A stretch of DNA of 64,000 nucleotides from Planctomycetales bacterium ZRK34 (GTDB lineage: Bacteria > Planctomycetota > Phycisphaerae > Phycisphaerales > Zrk34). Positions 58,879 to 64,000 of this stretch are shown here, one piece after another. Position numbers and translations under genes: made by a program. The stretch is taken from the NCBI GenBank assembly GCA_014873095.1, contig CP050848.1:1488001-1552000 (forward strand), read 5' to 3'. Every line of letters begins with the position of its first letter. The stretch's first letter is position 1. Under the pieces are notes generated by a model, which worked only from the letters and a program-made list of their open reading frames with translations, searched no databases and was not told the DNA's origin.

Positions 58879-60708
58879 TCAGCTTCGTTTGAAGTGTTTT
58901 TCCAGGTCGCGCAGGCTCAGGCGCACCGTGGTCGGTCTTCCGTGCGGGCAGTTGCTGGCCCGCTCGATCTGATCACGCCGGGCCAGCAGTTCACCGAGTT
59001 CTTCGGGCCGCAGTGAATCACCCGCCTTCACCGCCGCTTTGCAACTCATCATGTCCAGCACCTCATGCAGCGCCGCCTCGTCGCTGGGTGAGTACTGCTG
59101 CTCCTCAGCCCGATCCAGCAGCGCCTCGATGAACTCGACCGGATCAACCCCGCGATCAAACAGCAGCGTGGCGAAAGCATGCACGCCGATCGTGTTCGGC
59201 CCCATCGCCTCGGCTTCGATACCGATCTTCGCCAGCAGCGGTTGAACCTGCTCGAGCGTCGCGATGCGGCCGGCCGTCGCGTCGATGATCACCGGCGTGA
59301 TCAGTCGCTGCGATTCCAGCGCGCCGTGTTTGCAGATGCGATCGTAAAGCGTCTCGAACATCATCCGTTCGTGCAGCGCGTGCTGATCGATGATCACGAT
59401 GCCATGTTCATCCTGCGTGACGATGTACGAGTTGTGCACCTGCAGAATCGACTGGGCGGACGGGCGGATCGACTCGGTCAGCGCCGGCTCGTCATCACGC
59501 TGCTCATCCGCCTGATCGTCTTCGCGGTCGTCGGCCATCTCCTGTTTGACCTGCTGATAGATGAACCCCTTCTGCGTCGGGTCCATCCGCTTGAAATAGT
59601 CGACGAAATCGCGTGTTGATTCGATCTGCGGCTGCGGCTGCTCGCCCGCTGCGGTCAGGTCGACACTCGACGCGCTGAACGATGATTTGAATCCACCAGC
59701 AAGCCGCGCCTGCGGCACCAGATCGGTCGCCAGCAGGCGCTGCCGCACCGTCGCCAGCACCTGCCCGTGCACGGCATTGGCATCGGCGAAACGCACCTCC
59801 GACTTGGTCGGATGCACGTTCACATCGACCTCGCGCGGCTGCATCGTCACGAACAACACGATCATCGGCTGAGCGCTCGGCTCGATCAGCCCGCGGTAGG
59901 CTTCCTTGATCGCGTGCATGATGTTGCGATCGCGCACCGGGCGGCCGTTGACATAGACGTATTGATACTTGGCGGTGGCGCGGGCCAGCGAAGGCAGACC
60001 CGCCATGCCCCAAAGTTTGATGCCGCGCTCGTCGGAGTCGAACTCGAGCATCGCCTCGGCCACGTCGTCGCCGAGCAGCGCCATGCACCGCTGGGCCGGG
60101 GTCTGACCCGGCGGCAGGTCGAAGGTGACGCGCGTCTGGTGCGTGAGTTTGAACCCGACCGATGGATGCGCCATCGCCAGGCGGCGGAGCATGTCGTTGA
60201 TATGACCGAACTCGGTCGAGGCGCCGCGCATGAACTTGCGACGGGCCGGCGTGTTGAAAAACAGGTTGCGGACTTCGACGACCGTGCCGACGGCACTCCC
60301 GATCGGCGCCAGCGATCCGATGCGATCGCCCGACGCCTCGATCACCCCGCCGGCCTCGGCCCCGCGGGCGCGACTGGCCAGCCGCATCCGCGATACCGAC
60401 ATGATCGACGCCAGCGCCTCGCCGCGGAAACCCATCGTCTGAATCGCCGCCAGATCGTCGGCCGTGGCGATCTTGCTGGTGGCGTGCGGCGTCAAGGCCA
60501 GTTCCATCTCGTCGAGCCCGATGCCGGCCCCGTCGTCAGCCACGCGGACCAGGTCGCGCCCGCCCTCGGCGATCTGCACATCGATCCGGGTCGCCCCAGC
60601 GTCCAGGGCGTTGTCGACCAGTTCCTTGACCACGGACGCCGGCCGCTCGATCACCTCCCCGGCGGCGATCTGGTTGACCAGCAACGGACTGAGCTTGGCA
60701 ATGGGCAT
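58879..60708 (-). CDS. mutL: DNA mismatch repair protein MutL (endonuclease type)
   Basis: 609 aa from ATG 60708 (MPIAKLSPLLVNQIAAGEVI). The GHKL ATPase blocks are intact: VVKELVDNALDAGA, ADDGAGI, ATSKIATADDLAAIQTMGFR, then GEALAS. The C-terminal domain has the nuclease motif DQHALHERMMFE (DQHAx2Ex4E), SCKAAVK and CPHGRPT, so this MutL should nick DNA, as in bacteria without MutH. It acts with MutS, which is not in the window. An Asp/Glu-rich linker (DDREDDQADEQRDDEPALTE) separates the domains. The gene is followed on the opposite strand by the pseudopilin gene (stop 58870). Confidence 0.95.
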   Translation of the reverse strand: MPIAKLSPLLVNQIAAGEVIERPASVVKELVDNALDAGATRIDVQIAEGGRDLVRVADDGAGIGLDEMELALTPHATSKIATADDLAAIQTMGFRGEALASIMSVSRMRLASRARGAEAGGVIEASGDRIGSLAPIGSAVGTVVEVRNLFFNTPARRKFMRGASTEFGHINDMLRRLAMAHPSVGFKLTHQTRVTFDLPPGQTPAQRCMALLGDDVAEAMLEFDSDERGIKLWGMAGLPSLARATAKYQYVYVNGRPVRDRNIMHAIKEAYRGLIEPSAQPMIVLFVTMQPREVDVNVHPTKSEVRFADANAVHGQVLATVRQRLLATDLVPQARLAGGFKSSFSASSVDLTAAGEQPQPQIESTRDFVDYFKRMDPTQKGFIYQQVKQEMADDREDDQADEQRDDEPALTESIRPSAQSILQVHNSYIVTQDEHGIVIIDQHALHERMMFETLYDRICKHGALESQRLITPVIIDATAGRIATLEQVQPLLAKIGIEAEAMGPNTIGVHAFATLLFDRGVDPVEFIEALLDRAEEQQYSPSDEAALHEVLDMMSCKAAVKAGDSLRPEELGELLARRDQIERASNCPHGRPTTVRLSLRDLEKHFKRS

Positions 60709-60884
60709 CCGGCTATTGTAACGCCCCGACTCAACCGGTGAATCCCCCGCAAGAGAAAACCACCCGGCCGGTCTATGGTGAATTTGTTGTGGAATCGGGT
60801 GTAACCCCCGCCCGCGGCGAACATCAACATCACAAGTCATCCGGATTACTCGACAAGGATATCCAAACCCCGGAACCCCCAGCG

Positions 60885-61400
60885 ATGAAAACCATCCAAC
60901 CCGCCGAACTGGCCCAACTGATGTCTGATGGCAAGTCCATCGAGCTGATCGATGTCAGAACCCCCGTCGAATACGCCCAGGTCCACGTCGACGGGGCGCG
61001 TCTGATGACGCTGGACCAGCTTGACCCCGAGGTGCTGAAAACAGGCGACCCGGCCCGCCCGATCTACACGATCTGCAAGGCGGGCAAGCGCGGCGAGCAG
61101 GCGTGTGAACAGTTGACCGCGGCCGGTTTCACGAATGTGATCAATGTCGTGGGCGGCACCGACGCGGCGGCCGCGGCGGGCGTGCCCGTGATCCGCAATC
61201 GCAAGGTGATGTCGCTGGAGCGGCAGGTCCGCATCGCGGCCGGCACGCTGGTGCTGACCGGTGCGATCCTCAGCGCGACGGTCCACCCGGGTTTCATCTG
61301 GCTCAGCGGATTCGTCGGCGCCGGGCTGATCTTCGCCGGCGTCACCGACACCTGCGGTATGGGCATGATGCTCGCGAAGATGCCGTGGAACCGGCAGTAG
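60885..61400 (+). CDS. Rhodanese with membrane-anchoring DUF2892 tail (YgaP-like)
   Basis: 171 aa from ATG 60885. The rhodanese domain (residues 1-105) has IELIDVRTPVEYAQVHVDGA and the active-site loop ICKAGKRGEQA, where Cys would carry a sulfane sulfur. The C-terminal DUF2892 region has two hydrophobic stretches (AAGTLVLTGAILSATVHPGF and WLSGFVGAGLIFAGVTDTCG) forming a membrane hairpin. Together this is the YgaP arrangement. Probably sulfur transfer at the inner membrane face. The in-frame extension to 60738 lies between mutL and this gene and has no family similarity. Confidence 0.92.
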   Translation: MKTIQPAELAQLMSDGKSIELIDVRTPVEYAQVHVDGARLMTLDQLDPEVLKTGDPARPIYTICKAGKRGEQACEQLTAAGFTNVINVVGGTDAAAAAGVPVIRNRKVMSLERQVRIAAGTLVLTGAILSATVHPGFIWLSGFVGAGLIFAGVTDTCGMGMMLAKMPWNRQ

Positions 61401-61403
61401 TCG

Positions 61404-61436
61404 GGCGACGCGCTCCCCTTCGGGTCGCGGCTAAAC
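61404..61436. repeat. REP-type half-element, subfamily 2
   Basis: GCGACGCGCTCCCCTTCGGG then TCGCGGCTAAAC matches the right half of the element at 29561-29624, like the copy at 52556. It stands 3 nt after the rhodanese stop codon. Confidence 0.75.
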
Positions 61437-61540
61437 ATTTTGTGAACACCTCTCCCGTTAACGGCTGCCCCGCAGGGGCGCTGTGAGCGATCACACGCCA
61501 GCCGCGCGATTCTCCAATCACCCACGATCCGCCGCATACA

Positions 61541-61582
61541 AAAAAAACAGCCCCGACCGGGGAGGCATTCCGGTGCGGGGCC
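61541..61582 (-). terminator. Orphan minus-strand terminator-like hairpin
   Basis: Read on the minus strand, GCCCCG (61577-61582) pairs with CGGGGC (61551-61556), or an inner CCCC with GGGG, followed by TGTTTTTTTT. No annotated minus-strand gene ends here, so it may terminate an unannotated RNA transcribed from about 61800. Confidence 0.55.
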
Positions 61583-61879
61583 AGATCCAGGGTCCGATGG
61601 AGTCGCCGGAGTGACCGGGGGGGAGCCGGTCACCGGTGGTGGGTAGGGTGGTAGATGGGTGGAAACATGATCAGCGACCCCATCTCGGACCATGGATTTC
61701 AGGGAGTGGGCAGTGCGGTGAACTCCTTGGGTGGTTTGGTATCGCCTCGTCGTTGAGGCCATTTGTAACATCCGATTCACAAGCGGCGGCGGCAACCGAT
61801 CCGTCGAAATTTCCCGCGGCAGACCGCCGGGCAGGTCCGCCTGTAACGCCTGTGCGACCTATCCGCTACAATGGGGCCC

Positions 61880-62425
61880 ATGACGTCTGACCCATCACGC
61901 ATCGCGCTGTTTCCGGGCACCTTCGACCCAATCACCAACGGTCATCTGGACGTGGTCCGCCGCGCCAAGGGGCTGTTTGACGAGCTGGTCATCGCCATCG
62001 GAACCAACCCCGCCAAGGTCGATCTGTTCAGCCCGGAAGAACGCCGGGCGATGATTCAGCAGATCGCCGACGCTGAAGACCTGCCCGTCACCGTCGAGAC
62101 CTATACGGGGCTGACCGTCGACTTCGCCCGCAAGCGCGGCGCGAAAGTGATCCTCCGCGGATTGCGCAGCGCCTCGGACCTGGCGTTCGAGTTTCAGCTC
62201 GCGCTGACCAACCGGGCTGTGGCCGACATCGAGACGGTGTTCATCCTCTCCGGCGAGTCGCACGGGTTCACCAGCAGTTCGCTGATCAAACAAATCGCCG
62301 CCGGCGGCAACATCGATCGCCTCTCGCGCCTGCTGCCGGCGCAGGTGATCGACGCCATGAAAGATCGCATGGACCGCATCCGCCAGATCGCTCACACCAA
62401 CGACGCCCACACCCAGGGCACATAA
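61880..62425 (+). CDS. coaD: Pantetheine-phosphate adenylyltransferase
   Basis: 181 aa from ATG 61880 (ATG 61871 adds three residues). The nucleotidyltransferase motif is FPGTFDPITNGHLDVVRRAK (T/HxGH). VILRGLRSASDLAFEFQLAL is the conserved RGLRxxxDxExE block, and GFTSSSLIKQIAAGGNI replaces the ISSSxVR-like motif with SSSLIKQ. It adenylates 4'-phosphopantetheine to dephospho-CoA in the cytoplasm. The length is slightly above the usual 160 aa because of a C-terminal extension (MDRIRQIAHTNDAHTQGT). A REP half-element follows directly. Confidence 0.95.
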   Translation: MTSDPSRIALFPGTFDPITNGHLDVVRRAKGLFDELVIAIGTNPAKVDLFSPEERRAMIQQIADAEDLPVTVETYTGLTVDFARKRGAKVILRGLRSASDLAFEFQLALTNRAVADIETVFILSGESHGFTSSSLIKQIAAGGNIDRLSRLLPAQVIDAMKDRMDRIRQIAHTNDAHTQGT

Positions 62426-62428
62426 TCC

Positions 62429-62459
62429 CGTTTAGCCGCGAGCCGCAGGCGAGCGCGTC
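62429..62459. repeat. REP-type half-element, subfamily 2 (left half)
   Basis: CGTTTAGCCGCGAGCCGCAG then GCGAGCGCGTC resembles the left arm of the element at 29561. It lies 3 nt after the coaD stop codon. Confidence 0.7.
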
Positions 62460-62478
62460 TTTTCATCTGTGTAAAACC

Positions 62479-63153
62479 ATGTTCGACTACCGCATCATCA
62501 GCATCGGCGCCCTGTCCGCTCACCCCTTGTGGAACGAATCGCCCGGCCTGCGCACCGCGCACGCCACGACCACGCTCATCCGCTCCGGCGACCGCAACAT
62601 TCTCGTCGACCCATCCCTGCCGACCGCGGCGCTGGCGGCCCGACTGCACGAGCGCAGCGGCCTGCGCGTCGAGCAGATCACCGATGTGTTTTTGACGTGC
62701 TTCCGCCCCGCCCATCGACGCGCCTTGCCTGATCTGACCGGCGCGGCTTGGTGGATTTCCGAGGTTGAACGCGAAAGCATCGGGGTTCACCTGATCGGCC
62801 AGTTTGAGCGTGATGAAGATCCGGCCATGCACGAAACGCTCAAGCAAGACATCGCCCTGCTGAAGCGTTGTAAAAGCGCGCCCGATCAGCTTGCCGAGCA
62901 CGTGGACCTGTTTCCCCTGCCCGGGTACAGCCCCGGCACGTGCGGCCTGCTGCTTCCGCTGACCGGCAGCACCGTGCTGATCGCCGGCGACGCGATTCCC
63001 ACCGTCGAGCACCTGGAGCAGGGCAAAATTTTCCCCGGCGCCTACGACGTGAACCAGGCCACCGAAAGCTTCAAAGAGGCCGTCGAGATCGCCGACGTGA
63101 TCATCCCCGGCCACGACAACATCACCCCCAATCGCACCCGCCAGATGTTCTAA
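62479..63153 (+). CDS. Metallo-beta-lactamase-fold protein with altered metal motif
   Basis: 224 aa. The fold is indicated by TTTLIRSGDRNILVDPSLPT, GYSPGTCGLLLPLTGSTVLI then AGDAIPT, and the C-terminal PGHDNITPN. The position that should be THxHxDH reads LTCFRPAHRRAL, so two metal-binding His and the Asp of the motif are missing while the last His remains. It is probably not a standard two-zinc hydrolase; a single-metal or non-catalytic role is possible. There is no signal peptide. It lies 53 nt after coaD and is probably read from the same promoter. Confidence 0.82.
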   Translation: MFDYRIISIGALSAHPLWNESPGLRTAHATTTLIRSGDRNILVDPSLPTAALAARLHERSGLRVEQITDVFLTCFRPAHRRALPDLTGAAWWISEVERESIGVHLIGQFERDEDPAMHETLKQDIALLKRCKSAPDQLAEHVDLFPLPGYSPGTCGLLLPLTGSTVLIAGDAIPTVEHLEQGKIFPGAYDVNQATESFKEAVEIADVIIPGHDNITPNRTRQMF

Positions 63154-63154
63154 A

Positions 63155-63290
63155 CCTCTCCCTGCGGGAGAGGTCGGCCCAAGGGCCGGGTGAGGGTGGG
63201 GCCAGATGAGGATTTCGTCCGAAAGGCAAACCGTTTTTACCGACCAGGCACCCTCACCCCAGCCCTCTCCCGGAGGGAGAGGGGGTTTTC
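63155..63290. repeat. Inverted repeat of CTCTCCC-GGGAGAG type
   Basis: CCTCTCCCTGCGGGAGAGG near 63155 and CCCTCTCCCGGAGGGAGAGG near 63262 are each palindromic. The flanking GGGTGAGGGT (about 63188) and ACCCTCACCC (about 63249) pair with each other. The whole forms a nested inverted repeat before the last gene. Confidence 0.75.
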
Positions 63291-63301
63291 AGAGTACCGC
63301 C

Positions 63302-64000
63302 ATGACACGCCAGCAACTGTTTCCCGCCATCGTTGCCTCGCTGATTCTTGTCACCTGCTGCGCCGCCTGGGCTGTCGATGACGACGAGCAGATACCGGCG
63401 ATCGCGCCGAGCGGGCCCGTGATCGATCTCGAACAGGTCGGCGCGTATCGACTCGGATATCAGATGGACGACAAGCCGCGGGCGCTCTACGCCATCGGGC
63501 TCGACAGGGTCAGCGACAAGGACACCGGCGTGTCGATCCGCACCAGCGATCGCTACGACGGCAAGACCGGTTGCTTCATGCACCCGCCCTACCGCGGCGG
63601 CCACGGCGCGACGTTTCAGATCATCCGCGTGAAGCTGCCCGCTGAGCCTGCCGCCACACTGCGCGGGTCGATGCGACTGGCCGACGGGGCGGGTAGTTCC
63701 GACGGGGTGACGTTCCGCGTGTTCATGGATGATGAAAAGATTTTCGAGCAGCACGTGGCCGCTCAGTCGTGGCAGGACTTCGCTGTCGACCTGTCGAGCG
63801 CGGCCGGCCGCACGGTCGCGCTGCGATTTGAAGCTTCGCCCGGGCCGAAGAACAACACCGCCTTCGACTGGACCTGGTGGGGTGACCGCCGCATCGAGCT
63901 GCCGGGTTACACCGCCCCGGCGCCGGACTGGAAGACACCGCCGTCGATCGATCTGACGAAGCTGGCGTCGAAGGAAAATGGAAGCTGGGCCCCGCTGAGC
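63302..64000 (+). CDS. Secreted protein with NPCBM-like domain, 3'-partial
   Basis: The frame is open from ATG 63302 to the last base (233 codons), so the gene continues beyond the window. The signal peptide is MTRQQLFPAIVASLILVTCC, cleaved near AWAVD. Residues about 40-200 form a jelly-roll-like domain: VIDLEQVGAYRLGYQM, ATLRGSMRLADGAGSSDGVT, FRVFMDDEKIFEQHVAAQSW, VALRFEASPGPKNNTAFDWT, then WWGDRRIELPG. This resembles the NPCBM domain that precedes some glycoside hydrolases, so the missing part may be an enzyme. No catalytic residues are visible in what remains. Confidence 0.75.
   Translation, partial: MTRQQLFPAIVASLILVTCCAAWAVDDDEQIPAIAPSGPVIDLEQVGAYRLGYQMDDKPRALYAIGLDRVSDKDTGVSIRTSDRYDGKTGCFMHPPYRGGHGATFQIIRVKLPAEPAATLRGSMRLADGAGSSDGVTFRVFMDDEKIFEQHVAAQSWQDFAVDLSSAAGRTVALRFEASPGPKNNTAFDWTWWGDRRIELPGYTAPAPDWKTPPSIDLTKLASKENGSWAPLS

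Larger units (their letters stand above)
61401..61879. other. 479-nt gene-free region upstream of coaD
   Basis: It holds a REP-type half-element (61404-61436) and a minus-strand terminator-like hairpin (61541-61582). No convincing protein gene is present; the long minus-strand frame here is the antisense of the rhodanese gene running on. The stretch 61585-61870 may encode a minus-strand RNA ending at the hairpin, but no known RNA family was recognised. Confidence 0.5.

Noticed and set aside
61064-61795. Minus-strand frame of 243 codons across the rhodanese gene and intergenic region
   Set aside because: It covers the antisense of the rhodanese catalytic domain and then Pro/Ser/Thr-rich low-complexity sequence without similarity.

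Overview
The window is about 62% GC. It reads as a chromosomal piece of a planctomycete (phylum Planctomycetota), most likely class Phycisphaerae. The evidence is the density of phylum-typical families: DUF1501 and DUF1549/DUF1553 proteins, a short ECF sigma factor with a FecR-type partner, LamG domains, PEP-CTERM sorting tails, pseudopilin-like secreted proteins, PPC-domain proteins, and a BMC/PduS pair. Family names come from reading the translated sequences. No database search was possible.

Region 1 (1-18071) holds two neighbouring modules of the same design. Module 2 is complete on the plus strand: ECF sigma factor, FecR protein, PEP-CTERM exported protein, conserved hairpin, pseudopilin-like protein, LamG-DUF1549/DUF1553 protein, DUF1501 protein, terminator. 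Module 1 has the end of a LamG protein, a LamG/beta-propeller PEP-CTERM protein, the same hairpin and a pseudopilin-like protein. Facing these is a minus-strand operon for DUF1549/DUF1553, DUF1501 and a PPC-domain protein. ATGA overlaps tie sigma to FecR and FecR to the exported protein. This is the best candidate in the window for an undescribed cell-surface system.

Region 2 (18105-27818) is mostly minus strand: a small membrane-anchored protein, a HAD hydrolase, a UPF0173 metallo-hydrolase, a secreted beta-helix protein, a DUF4914 PEPCK-like protein, a PduT-like microcompartment shell protein with a PduS-like Fe-S flavoprotein, an SGNH hydrolase and tRNA-Tyr.

Region 3 (28009-43874) is metabolic and regulatory: a fused AroD-AroE, a secreted fusion of a beta-lactamase-fold hydrolase with a NamZ-type muramidase, a Ser/Thr kinase, two unrelated ferredoxin-NADP reductases, a RAYT transposase between two 114-nt REP-type repeats, RdgB, an HDOD protein, a DUF721/DciA-like protein, an orphan ABC ATPase and two small membrane proteins.

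Region 4 (44130-64000) has a third PEP-CTERM protein, a glycine-zipper lipoprotein, a UvrC-like protein, a DUF1338 protein, a DppF-like ATPase and chorismate synthase. A surface-type cluster follows, with two related small anchored proteins, two TPR proteins and two paralogous pseudopilins. After it come MutL, a rhodanese, CoaD, a metallo-beta-lactamase-fold protein with an altered metal site, and the start of a secreted protein cut by the window end.

Intergenic DNA is unusually rich in palindromic repeats of several families. Some run into genes and supply stop codons or C-terminal tails.
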